A stretch of 64,000 nt of DNA. Origin: Paenibacillus mangrovi (GTDB lineage: Bacteria; Bacillota; Bacilli; Paenibacillales; Paenibacillaceae). Positions within the stretch are counted from its first letter, which is position 1. Every line of letters begins with the position of its first letter. The position numbers were made by a program, and so were the translations under genes. The notes under the pieces are model-generated. The model was not told where the DNA came from, did no database searches, and worked only from the letters and a program-made list of their open reading frames with translations. Positions 52,310 through 61,186 of this stretch are shown in pieces. Location of the stretch: positions 1-64,000 of the forward strand of contig NZ_JALIRP010000010.1 of NCBI RefSeq assembly GCF_022898935.1. The letters run 5' to 3'.

Positions 52310-53851
52310 CTATGGATTTTGATATCTAAATTCGGAAGGACTCATCCCAGTTGCATTCTTGAATACCCGGCTAAAATAATGTTGATCGGCATAGCCAACG
52401 ATTTCCGCGATTTTACCAACTTCGCGCTCAGGATTCTCAATGATCAATCTCTTCGCTTCTTCGATTCTTAATTTAATGATATATTTGAGCGGTGTCTCCC
52501 GGTAATGCTTTTTAAATATCTTGGATAAATAAGACGACGTAAAATGAAATCTTATCGCCAGCTCTTCGAGATTGATATCTTTCGTATAATTTAATTCTAA
52601 ATAGTTGGCGACATGTTTGACAAGTTGATATGTATCATAATCCTCATCCCCGATCAAAATCATCTTCTCTATCAACTCCCATAGATGACCGAAGAAAACG
52701 GACAGTTCAGGACAAATGGCCAGCTTGGAATAAAGCTCGGACTCCAAAGAAAATAGCTTCTCCTCGGAGAGCACTCCTGTTTGTAAATGAATGCTTCTGA
52801 TCAAATGCATTGTAACCTTCTCCAGAAGCCGTTGAGGGTATTCGGCATTTTCCCATTGTTTGAACACTTGGAAGAGCTCATTCTTGAGTATATCCGTCTG
52901 TCCAGACTGGATCAATGCATTCACTTTATTTTTCAACACCTGATCTGCCATATAAGAAGCGAATGGAGTTTCCGATTTATTAGAGGTGAGTAGAATACTG
53001 GATTTGCATGGTACCAATTCGCGATCCAAGAGGCCTCGGATGGTCTGGGCTTGCTTCCAAATATCAGTCCAGTTTACGTAAAACTCATGATGGCAGACTT
53101 GAACGGGTAGCCCCCTGGAATATTTAGATAGACAAGCCTGTATCTCAGCAGCCATTGCTGGGATTTCTTCAGGATGTTTATCCTCGGCGGATACGAGCAC
53201 AAATTTCTGATTCGGCGCTTTCTCGTCGACGACGATCCAGAGGTCATTCTGTCCAGGGAAAAGATTCTTGATCGATTCGAAGGATACGTCTCTCCAAAGC
53301 TCGCGGAATAACTCATATTGTTCCGGCGGAATAACGGAAGCGCAAAGATTACCTATGCAAACCAAAAAGGTAGCGAACGATTGATTGGATAGTGTAAATG
53401 ACTCTAATCCTTCATGAGCCCCATTGATCGATAACGTTAGCATCTCTCTCGTCATTTGATAGTTTCGGTACTGCAGACTAACGCTTATATTCTTCAAACA
53501 TTCGTTTAAGGCTTCAAGACTGACGGGTTTAAGCAAATAATCACGAACGCCCAGCTTCATCGCGGATTGAGCATATTCAAATTCATCGTATCCACTGATA
53601 ATCACAAAGTGTATTTCCGGACTATTTTCCTTGACCCGACGTATCAGCTCCAGACCATCCATCTTCGGCATTTTGATATCGGTAAAGACGACAGCGGGCA
53701 TAAGCTCCATAATAACGTTCATAGCCTCGACTCCATCCGAAGCCATCCCGACGATCTCGTAGGAATCCGATCCTTCTATTTTTTGCGCAATGTTTCTGCG
53801 GATTTTAGGTTCATCTTCCACGATAACGACCCTATGCTTGGAAGTGTTCAT
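52310..53851 (-). CDS. Response regulator, REC-AraC type (YesN-like)
   Basis: This 513-residue cytoplasmic regulator has a receiver domain at the N-terminus (acidic pocket VIVEDE, phospho-acceptor Asp in VFTDIKMPKMDG, Lys in LLKPVS). A long helical linker follows, then an AraC double helix-turn-helix in the last 100 residues (NLEELAIRFHFTSSYLSKIF and VGKIAEIVGYADQHYFSRVF). Its ATG overlaps the kinase stop by four bases (ATGA), so the two are translated together. Together with the kinase at 53848 it probably activates the divergent transporter/alpha-galactosidase operon. Confidence 0.93.
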   Translation of the reverse strand: MNTSKHRVVIVEDEPKIRRNIAQKIEGSDSYEIVGMASDGVEAMNVIMELMPAVVFTDIKMPKMDGLELIRRVKENSPEIHFVIISGYDEFEYAQSAMKLGVRDYLLKPVSLEALNECLKNISVSLQYRNYQMTREMLTLSINGAHEGLESFTLSNQSFATFLVCIGNLCASVIPPEQYELFRELWRDVSFESIKNLFPGQNDLWIVVDEKAPNQKFVLVSAEDKHPEEIPAMAAEIQACLSKYSRGLPVQVCHHEFYVNWTDIWKQAQTIRGLLDRELVPCKSSILLTSNKSETPFASYMADQVLKNKVNALIQSGQTDILKNELFQVFKQWENAEYPQRLLEKVTMHLIRSIHLQTGVLSEEKLFSLESELYSKLAICPELSVFFGHLWELIEKMILIGDEDYDTYQLVKHVANYLELNYTKDINLEELAIRFHFTSSYLSKIFKKHYRETPLKYIIKLRIEEAKRLIIENPEREVGKIAEIVGYADQHYFSRVFKNATGMSPSEFRYQNP

Positions 53852-55674
53852 CTTGATCTCTCCCCAGGTTCATGTTTGACGATAATCGATACGAGCGCAC
53901 CGCCGTGAGGATGATTCGCGATGTTCATCGCAAACCGATTACCGAATAGCAGCTTCAATCGAGAATAAATATTCAGAAGACCCATCCCATTAATTCGTAA
54001 TGTCGGGATTTTGACTAAAGGATCGGTTGCCCTGAACTGTTCCGTTAATTGACGAATTCGTTCCTCTTCGAAGCCGTGACCATTATCATGAATGATCAGC
54101 TCCCATCGATCTGCATAAAGAGTTCCCGTAATCGAGATAATCCAAGGTGGTTCAACATGAATCCCGTATTTCATAGCGTTCTCGACAATAGGCTGAACGA
54201 TAAGCTTCGGTACTTCAATTTGTTGGAGTGGCTCTGGGACATCAATAACGAATTGAATGTTATCCTCATAACGCAGCTTCATCAGATTTAAATAGTTGCT
54301 CGTATGCTCCAGCTCTTCGGACAACGGTACGGGAGCAGCATGATTTGATGAGATATACCTCAACATTTGCGATAAGCGCTCGCACCATTCCACAATCGAT
54401 TGTTGACCGCTCTCCTCAGCCAAAATGCTAATGTTCGTAATTGTATTATAGAGAAAATGTGGATTCATCTGAGCCTGAAGCGCGAAATTATGGGCTTCTA
54501 GCTCGTGCGCGCGTGATGCGACCGTCTCCTCAAGAGATTGTTGTAATCTTAAACGCATTTCGTTAAATGCCAGATTCAGATGTTCTAATTCATTTAGACT
54601 GCTTGGTACATCGGATTCGGTCTTCGGGGGAAGCGTATTCAAACTTAGAAGCTTAATGGACTTCTGAACTTTCTTAATCGGAATTGTCAGTGATCTAGAA
54701 ACCAAATAGGAGATTGCCAATGTGATAAAGATCGTTAATATCCCTAGCAATAAAATGATGTTTCGAAAAGTGTTGACGGGTGCCAGAAGCCGTTTTTTAG
54801 ATTCCGCTGCGATAACCGTCCAATTCGATACTTCCGAGTAACTGTAAGCGATAATATTTTTATCTCTGCCGTTAGAGTTAATAAGCGAATTGGAAGAATG
54901 GTCATTACTCTTATCATTCACCAATTTCCAATATGCTTGTGATTCAGCCTCACTTGCCTCTGAACCTAGAGGATAAATCAGGAGCCCTTGTTCGTTCATC
55001 ACGTAAATTTCGATGTCCTTATTTGTTTGTAGATTTGGGTTCACTTGAGCATTCTCAATAATATCCGCGAATACTTGATAATCCTGCTGCACTTCGAGAA
55101 TGCTAGACACTTTTTCGCCCCAGCCGGGCGGAAATGCCCGGCATAAAGAAATAACGAGATCGTTTCCCCCTTTCCAAGAATCCGAATGAGGAAGTGTGAT
55201 GTATCGTTTTCCATTTAAGAGAAGCGTATCGTTAACCCAAGGGACAGATGTCATTCGGCTTGGAGAAAACATCGTGAACCGTGAAACGTCTCCTATATTG
55301 GCGAACTCACCAGATAAGCGAAACATGTTGATTTGTTTGAAGGGATTGTCGTAGCCTATGATCGGAAAAATAATATTGTTAAACCGGCGCTGCCGATCAA
55401 TCGAAGACTTATTGATTTCGAACATATCGGAGAAAAATAACTCGTGAAGTGGTTCGGAAAACAAGATTTTGGTGGACGCAGAGTTCATGTTTTTAATTTG
55501 AGAATCGAATTCGGTAGAGATGTGTCCGGATAATTGAAATAGTACTTCGGACTTACTCCTCTGTAAAATATCAGAAATATAAAAGTAAAACGAAAAGACG
55601 ATGACGATAATGACGGAAATGATTAATAACGAATAATTGTAAAACAACTTTGCTTGAATACTTTTCGGTTTCAT
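53848..55674 (-). CDS. Sensor histidine kinase (YesM-like)
   Basis: This 608-residue membrane kinase has a membrane segment at about 15-37, an extracellular sensor to about 275, a second membrane segment, HAMP (SLTIPIKKVQKSIK) and a YesM-type H box (ALQAQMNPHFLYNTITNI). The ATP-binding N box is QPIVENAMKYG and the G box is NGHGFEEE. The start at 55674 is favoured over 55707 because GAGAGGA lies upstream of it. It senses an extracellular signal, probably sugar-loaded binding protein, and phosphorylates the YesN-like regulator. Confidence 0.92.
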   Translation of the reverse strand: MKPKSIQAKLFYNYSLLIISVIIVIVFSFYFYISDILQRSKSEVLFQLSGHISTEFDSQIKNMNSASTKILFSEPLHELFFSDMFEINKSSIDRQRRFNNIIFPIIGYDNPFKQINMFRLSGEFANIGDVSRFTMFSPSRMTSVPWVNDTLLLNGKRYITLPHSDSWKGGNDLVISLCRAFPPGWGEKVSSILEVQQDYQVFADIIENAQVNPNLQTNKDIEIYVMNEQGLLIYPLGSEASEAESQAYWKLVNDKSNDHSSNSLINSNGRDKNIIAYSYSEVSNWTVIAAESKKRLLAPVNTFRNIILLLGILTIFITLAISYLVSRSLTIPIKKVQKSIKLLSLNTLPPKTESDVPSSLNELEHLNLAFNEMRLRLQQSLEETVASRAHELEAHNFALQAQMNPHFLYNTITNISILAEESGQQSIVEWCERLSQMLRYISSNHAAPVPLSEELEHTSNYLNLMKLRYEDNIQFVIDVPEPLQQIEVPKLIVQPIVENAMKYGIHVEPPWIISITGTLYADRWELIIHDNGHGFEEERIRQLTEQFRATDPLVKIPTLRINGMGLLNIYSRLKLLFGNRFAMNIANHPHGGALVSIIVKHEPGERSR

Positions 55675-55773
55675 TAGGGCGAAAATCCTCTCGCAAGATA
55701 TACCCACATTATATAAATCGAAATATAGGATTTACAATCATTTTTTTGAACTGTGAGTGCGAAAATATCCACA

Positions 55774-55787
55774 TGTAAACGCTTAAA
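55774..55787. promoter_or_regulatory. cre-like site in the divergent promoter region
   Basis: TGTAAACGCTTAAA with A before it fits the cre consensus at 14 of 15 positions; the C near the 3' end is replaced by A. It lies 90 bases before the binding-protein start and 100 bases before the kinase start and could repress either operon through CcpA. Confidence 0.6.
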
Positions 55788-55877
55788 AAATCCATGTAAT
55801 TTATCTCCTACATATCTTATTATAGACTCAAGGTTGGCCACCCAAAAGATAGAGATTAAAAGGAGGCGTCAGTTCGT

Positions 55878-57200
55878 ATGAGCAGCTCTAATAAAAACAA
55901 ATGGGTTAACAAAATTTTCGCATCTGTCGCATTAATTGGTTTATTGACAGGTTGCGGTTCTTCCGAATCGAATTCCAATTCCACCACAACCTCATCAGCT
56001 AACGCACCTGATAGCGCGACGACCAAAAAGAGTGCCGTTACGATTACGGTAGCGACATCCGCCAACTGGACCAAAGACATCGACAAGGAACTCGCCAAAG
56101 ATTTCGAAGCTCAAACGGGTAATAAAATCGAATTCCTTATATCTCCCGACGATCAATACGTTAACGTATTGAAATCTAAGTTCCAAACCGGCGAAGGTCC
56201 TGACGTTTATTTAACTCCAAGCGGCGTAGCAATGGAACAATTCTTGCCTGACCAGCATGCGCTTGATTTGAGCAACGAGCCATGGGTATCCAGATATGCC
56301 GATTGGGCAAAGGCCGGAACTACATATAACGGCAAGGTCATTGCACTTAATACCTGGTCCGTGGACGGTTGGGGAGTGCTGTACAATCCAGCATTGTTCG
56401 AGCAAGCTGGATTAACCGTACCGACGAACTACCAAGAATTCGTCAAAGTGTGCGAGGCGCTGCTTGCAAAAGGTACCACACCGATTTACGAGCCTGGGAA
56501 AGCAGAATGGCATCAAGAAGTTTTGTTAAATACAATGGGCTCCATGCTGTCGAAGAAAACTCCGGGAATCTATGATCAATTCAACACAAATCAAGCCAAA
56601 TTGGCCGATCAAAAGGACTTAGAAACGGGTCTGACGCAATTGAAAGAACTCGCGGACAAAGGATTCTTCGGCAAAGACTTCTTGTCTCAAACGTGGGAAA
56701 ATTCGGTCGACGCCATGGGCTCCGGCAAATACGCCATGATGCTAACGTACTCGACGTTCCAGAATGAAGTATTGGCTAAATTTCCAGACAGTAAAGCCGA
56801 TACTTGGAGTATGTTCCCTCTTCCTCTTGCGGACAACAAGACATGGGCCACCAGCTCCGGCGGTATCGTTCGCTCAATTAATAAGGATTCGAAAGTCATT
56901 GATGCGGCTAAACAATATTTCGACTTCTTGGCAAAGACTGAAAACTTGAAGAAGTACTATGCTGCGCGTCCCGATTTAGGACCGATCTCCTTTACAGACG
57001 TCGAAGGTAAAACTAGCAATGCTTACACTTCCGTTATTACGAATGCAACCGATGGAACGGGGCTGGACTTTGAAGGCGGAGTTAAGTTCTGGAACCAATC
57101 TGTCATCGGCAAATTGGTACAGGATCTGTATCTTGGTGGTAAAACACCGAAACAAGTGCTGGAAGCAATCGATTCGGACCGAGCGAAAATGTTCCAATAA
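55878..57200 (+). CDS. Sugar ABC transporter substrate-binding lipoprotein
   Basis: This 440-residue extracellular receptor of the CUT1 (MalE/MsmE) type has a lipobox LTGCGSS and a Ser/Asn/Thr linker. The mature protein contains RYADWAKAGTTYNGKVIAL and other typical segments. It starts at ATG 55878 after AAAAGGAGG (11-base gap). It is the first gene of the operon and is followed by a hairpin that should give excess receptor over permeases. The probable ligands are alpha-galactosides, inferred from the downstream enzyme. Confidence 0.9.
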   Translation: MSSSNKNKWVNKIFASVALIGLLTGCGSSESNSNSTTTSSANAPDSATTKKSAVTITVATSANWTKDIDKELAKDFEAQTGNKIEFLISPDDQYVNVLKSKFQTGEGPDVYLTPSGVAMEQFLPDQHALDLSNEPWVSRYADWAKAGTTYNGKVIALNTWSVDGWGVLYNPALFEQAGLTVPTNYQEFVKVCEALLAKGTTPIYEPGKAEWHQEVLLNTMGSMLSKKTPGIYDQFNTNQAKLADQKDLETGLTQLKELADKGFFGKDFLSQTWENSVDAMGSGKYAMMLTYSTFQNEVLAKFPDSKADTWSMFPLPLADNKTWATSSGGIVRSINKDSKVIDAAKQYFDFLAKTENLKKYYAARPDLGPISFTDVEGKTSNAYTSVITNATDGTGLDFEGGVKFWNQSVIGKLVQDLYLGGKTPKQVLEAIDSDRAKMFQ

Positions 57201-57215
57201 TAGAGCTATTAACCG

Positions 57216-57262
57216 GGAGCCTGGCAGGTAGACAATTCGTTCATCCATCAGGCTCCTCTTCT
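57216..57262 (+). terminator. Intra-operon attenuating hairpin
   Basis: GGAGCCTG (57216-57223) pairs with CAGGCTCC (57249-57256), followed by TCTTCT. The weak T-run suggests partial read-through between the receptor gene and the permease genes. Confidence 0.65.
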
Positions 57263-57291
57263 ATTCACTCAAGACATTAGGAGATATCTGT

Positions 57292-58164
57292 ATGCAAAAT
57301 AAAAAAATCTACAGCCGCCTTTTTGTAATGCCTGCATTCATTCTGTATACGATTCTTTTCATCCTCCCTGTTCTTGGGGGGTTGTATTACTCGTTTACGA
57401 ATTGGTCGGATATGAAACCAACCATTTCTTTTATCGGTCTGGATAATTACAAAGAAATCTTCTTTTCCTCAGGTTCGTACCTGAAAAGCATCTATCATAC
57501 GCTCTCTTTTACGTTGTATACCGTTGTTTTCAAATTGGGCATCGGTTTGGTTCTGGCACTCCTACTGAATGAAGGTTTAAAAACGAAAAAAGTGTTGCGA
57601 ACGGTGTTCTTCTTACCTTACATGCTGTCGCCACTCATTATCGGGATCATATTCATCTCTATTCTAGGTCCGGATGGACCGCTTAACATGGTTCTTAGAT
57701 TTATTGGGCTGGATCACTTGACGCATAGCTGGCTGACCGATAAGAACTTCGTACTCGGTTCCACGATGGGCGTTGAAATATGGCGTATGGCCGGATGGAA
57801 TATGGTCATCATTCTGGCTGGGCTTCAGACGATTTCAAAATCCTACTATGAAGCGGCTGCCTTGGATGGTGCGGGAAGATGGAAGCAGTTTACGCAAATT
57901 ACGATTCCGTTCCTTATTCCAACGCTGATGATCGCGACGATTCTGAATATTATCCACGGACTTCGCGTATTTGAAATCATCTATGCCCTGACCAATGGAG
58001 GACCTGGAGATTTGACCGAAGTCATCAACACCCAGGTTTACAAGGAATTTTCTACGGGAAGATACGGCATGTCCAATGCGCTGAGCATGGTCGCGTTCAT
58101 ATTTACACTCATGATCGCTTACCTGATTAAGCTTGTGTCTTCGCGTGAGGAGGCTTCATCGTGA
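57292..58164 (+). CDS. Sugar ABC transporter permease (MalF/MsmF-like)
   Basis: This 290-residue CUT1 membrane subunit has six predicted membrane segments. The EAA loop is EAAALDGAGRWKQFTQITIP. It follows a clear TTAGGAG site. It overlaps the next permease gene by four bases (GTGA). It forms the pore with the gene at 58161. Confidence 0.92.
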   Translation: MQNKKIYSRLFVMPAFILYTILFILPVLGGLYYSFTNWSDMKPTISFIGLDNYKEIFFSSGSYLKSIYHTLSFTLYTVVFKLGIGLVLALLLNEGLKTKKVLRTVFFLPYMLSPLIIGIIFISILGPDGPLNMVLRFIGLDHLTHSWLTDKNFVLGSTMGVEIWRMAGWNMVIILAGLQTISKSYYEAAALDGAGRWKQFTQITIPFLIPTLMIATILNIIHGLRVFEIIYALTNGGPGDLTEVINTQVYKEFSTGRYGMSNALSMVAFIFTLMIAYLIKLVSSREEASS

Positions 58165-58982
58165 GACAAAAACCGCTCTTGCTGATCATGAAGGAGTTAT
58201 TTACCTGGATTCTTGCTTTATCTATCTTGTGCCCCTTGAGTTTAATTGTCGTCAATTCACTCAAGACGGCTGAGGATGCGAATACCGTAACTATGAACCT
58301 TCCGCACAAGCTGCAGTGGATCAATTACAAGGAAGCATTCGAAGGCGGCAATCTTCTTCATTCCTTTTTCAACAGTTTACTAATGTCGTCCGTATCCGCA
58401 GCAATCAGCATCCTTGTCACCTCGATGGCGGCTTTCGTTCTCGTACGCAACAAAGATAGATGGAACAAGATGATTTACAACTATTTCTTCCTGGGGCTCG
58501 TTGCACCATTAAATTATGTTACGACGATCAAAGTATTGCAGACGCTTCATCTGCAAAACACGTTTCCGGGCATTATTCTAGTATTTGCGACTCTTGGGAT
58601 TCCGTTCGCCGTATTCCTCTTTTACGGCTTCATTAGCAGCGTCCCGACAGAACTGGACGAGGCCGCGATTATCGACGGATGCGGATTAGGAAGGCTCTTC
58701 TTTAGCGTAGTGTTCCCATTGCTGATGCCTGTTACGATTACTGGATTCATTTTAAATTTTCTAGGGGCATGGAACGATTTCGTCACGCCACTTTATCTTT
58801 TGAATAAACAGAATAAATTAGGTATGATCAATGCGATATACAACTACTTCGGCGTCCATTTCAACGAATGGAATATGATCTTTACAATTATCGTACTCAC
58901 CGTGCTACCCGTGTTGGTTCTGTATTTGGTCTGTCAAAAATATATCATTTCCGGCATGGTGTCGGGATCATTAAAGGGATAA
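58161..58982 (+). CDS. Sugar ABC transporter permease (MalG/MsmG-like)
   Basis: This 273-residue CUT1 subunit with six membrane segments starts at a GTG that overlaps the previous stop. Its EAA loop is DEAAIIDGCGLGRLFFSVVF. The C-terminal IISGMVSGSLKG is typical. No ATPase gene is in the operon, so a shared MsmX-type ATPase is expected elsewhere. Confidence 0.92.
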   Translation: MRQKPLLLIMKELFTWILALSILCPLSLIVVNSLKTAEDANTVTMNLPHKLQWINYKEAFEGGNLLHSFFNSLLMSSVSAAISILVTSMAAFVLVRNKDRWNKMIYNYFFLGLVAPLNYVTTIKVLQTLHLQNTFPGIILVFATLGIPFAVFLFYGFISSVPTELDEAAIIDGCGLGRLFFSVVFPLLMPVTITGFILNFLGAWNDFVTPLYLLNKQNKLGMINAIYNYFGVHFNEWNMIFTIIVLTVLPVLVLYLVCQKYIISGMVSGSLKG

Positions 58983-58995
58983 GAGGTGAAACGTC

Positions 58996-61110
58996 ATGAT
59001 TAAACACGATTCTGAACGCAAAATATGGGTTCTTGAGGGAGAACGCTTCGCATACGCATTGGGGTTAAGTAAAACAGGGACAATCATTCAAACCTATTTC
59101 GGAGCAAAGCTTCCTTATTTGTCCGATTATCCGGAACCAGAGCTTATCGCGGAATATCCATATACGGTTGGCAGTGAAGTGTATCAAGAGACATTTATGG
59201 GCTTTGGAAAAGCCTCCTACACGGAACCTTGCTTAAAGGCAACGTTCGAAGACGGTGTCCGTGATTTAAAGCTCGTTTTCATCGATTTCAAGATTTCGGA
59301 CGGAGTCCTTTCACTTCAAATGAAAGATTCGTTCTATCCACTTGAGGTCATCCTACATTATAAGATCATTCCAGCGTATGATCTGCTCGAAATGCACAGT
59401 GAAGTCATAAATTGTGGAAACGCAAACATCCTTTTGGAGCAAGCACTAACAGGTTCCTTATATGTACCACGTGATGAAGCCTACAGGCTCACATACCTGT
59501 CGGGCAAATGGGCAGGCGAAACGCAGCTTAGTCATACTCAGCTGCCGGATACCAAGCTGGTTTTGGAGAGCAGACGAGGCACGACCAGCCATTTTACCAA
59601 TCCGTTCTTCATGTTAGATCGTGACAGCAAATCTCAAGAAGATCATGGCGAAGTCTATTTCGGGGCATTGGCTTTCAGCGGGAATTGGAAAATCGTAATT
59701 GAGAAAGACAGGCTTGGTATGGTCAAAATCAGCGCGGGGACCAACGATTTCGACTTTGCCTGGAATTTAAAGCCCGGTGACAACTTCGTTACTCCGATAT
59801 TAGTCCTTGGATTCGTAAAAGAAGGTTTTGGCGCAGTCAGTCGAAATTTGCATCGCTACCAGCGGGAAGAAGTTCTTCCGGCCGAACACCGTTCAAATCC
59901 AAGGAAGGTTCTATATAACTCCTGGGAAGCCACCTCTTTTGACGTCAACGAGGATCAACAAATCCATCTGGCGAAAATCGCCGCGTCGATAGGCGTAGAA
60001 TTATTCGTCATGGATGACGGCTGGTTCGGAGCAAGAAACTCCGACAGAGCCGGTCTTGGAGATTGGGTCGTCAATCCCGTCAAATTCCCGAACGGTCTTC
60101 ACAGATTAATTCGGGAAGTCAACGAATTGGGCATGGATTTCGGACTTTGGATCGAACCTGAAATGGTTAACCCTGATAGCGATTTATATCGGACGCACCC
60201 AGATTGGGTTTATCACTTTCCAACTAGGGACAGCACACTGATTCGTAATCAGCTCATTTTGAATCTGGCTAGAGCTGACGTACGGCAGTATCTCTTCGAA
60301 AGCATCGATCGTCTACTATCTGATCATAATATCCGATTCATCAAATGGGACATGAATCGCAACTTTAGCGAACCAGGTTATCCTTCAGCTCCGAGAGAAG
60401 AACAAAAGGAAATTTGGTTCCGGCATGCGGAAGGCGTTTATGAATTAGCCCGGAAACTAAAGCAAGCCCACCCGGAGGTGATCTTTCAATCTTGTTCCGG
60501 CGGCGGAGGACGGGTCGACCTGGGCATTCTGCGTTATTTCGACCAAGTCTGGACGAGCGATAATACCGACGCATTCGACCGGCTGAAGATTCAAGAGGGC
60601 TTCTCTTATGCTTATTGTTCCAAAATTATGGAATCATGGGTCACCGATGAAGTGAGCTGGATAAGCAGCCGCAAGCTTACCTTGACCTATCGCTTTCATT
60701 GCGCCATGATGGGCAATTTGGGTATTGGTGATAATTTGTTAAAATGGAGTCCAGAAGAGCAGCAAGAGGCACGTGAACTCATCTATTTATATAAGGAAAT
60801 CAGGCATATCGTTCAAGACGGAGATCAATATCGGCTTAAATCGCCTAGCCAAGGCCCGCTCGCATCGGTGATGTATGTAGGAGAACAACAAGAGGAAGCT
60901 GTCGTATTTGCTTTCTTACACTCAAGGAACTTCAATAATAATCTTCCTAGATTACGGTTGAAGGGGTTGCGGAGTGAGTGGCTCTATCAGATCGATGGTT
61001 TGGAACAACTCTTTAGCGGGCAAGCGCTAATGGCTATCGGAATTAAGCTTGATTTCAATGGTGATTTTCAAAGTAAGGTTATCCGTATAAGTAAAGCAAA
61101 GACGCCATAA
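58996..61110 (+). CDS. Alpha-galactosidase, GH36
   Basis: This 704-residue cytoplasmic enzyme releases galactose from melibiose, raffinose and related oligosaccharides. The N-terminal beta-supersandwich (1-300) is followed by a TIM barrel with VMDDGWFGARN, the nucleophile Asp 452 in IKWDMNRN and the acid/base Asp 522 in WTSDNTDAF. The 70-residue distance equals that between the two catalytic Asp of Geobacillus AgaN-type enzymes. CSGGGGRVD is also typical. It has no signal peptide, which agrees with uptake of intact sugar by the ABC transporter just upstream. It starts 13 bases after the permease stop, behind AAGAGGTG. Confidence 0.95.
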   Translation: MIKHDSERKIWVLEGERFAYALGLSKTGTIIQTYFGAKLPYLSDYPEPELIAEYPYTVGSEVYQETFMGFGKASYTEPCLKATFEDGVRDLKLVFIDFKISDGVLSLQMKDSFYPLEVILHYKIIPAYDLLEMHSEVINCGNANILLEQALTGSLYVPRDEAYRLTYLSGKWAGETQLSHTQLPDTKLVLESRRGTTSHFTNPFFMLDRDSKSQEDHGEVYFGALAFSGNWKIVIEKDRLGMVKISAGTNDFDFAWNLKPGDNFVTPILVLGFVKEGFGAVSRNLHRYQREEVLPAEHRSNPRKVLYNSWEATSFDVNEDQQIHLAKIAASIGVELFVMDDGWFGARNSDRAGLGDWVVNPVKFPNGLHRLIREVNELGMDFGLWIEPEMVNPDSDLYRTHPDWVYHFPTRDSTLIRNQLILNLARADVRQYLFESIDRLLSDHNIRFIKWDMNRNFSEPGYPSAPREEQKEIWFRHAEGVYELARKLKQAHPEVIFQSCSGGGGRVDLGILRYFDQVWTSDNTDAFDRLKIQEGFSYAYCSKIMESWVTDEVSWISSRKLTLTYRFHCAMMGNLGIGDNLLKWSPEEQQEARELIYLYKEIRHIVQDGDQYRLKSPSQGPLASVMYVGEQQEEAVVFAFLHSRNFNNNLPRLRLKGLRSEWLYQIDGLEQLFSGQALMAIGIKLDFNGDFQSKVIRISKAKTP

Positions 61111-61115
61111 AAAGA

Positions 61116-61159
61116 AGCCCCCTATCATTATGTCTAATATAGATAAATGATAGGGGGCT
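61116..61159. terminator. Bidirectional terminator
   Basis: AGCCCCCTATCATT (61116-61129) and AATGATAGGGGGCT (61146-61159) form a perfect 14-bp stem. The minus-strand side has TTCTTTTT, so it mainly serves the GH95-like gene. It is nearly the same stem as at 11402. Confidence 0.9.
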
Positions 61160-61186
61160 AGATTGTCTTAGAATTGTGCTACTATT

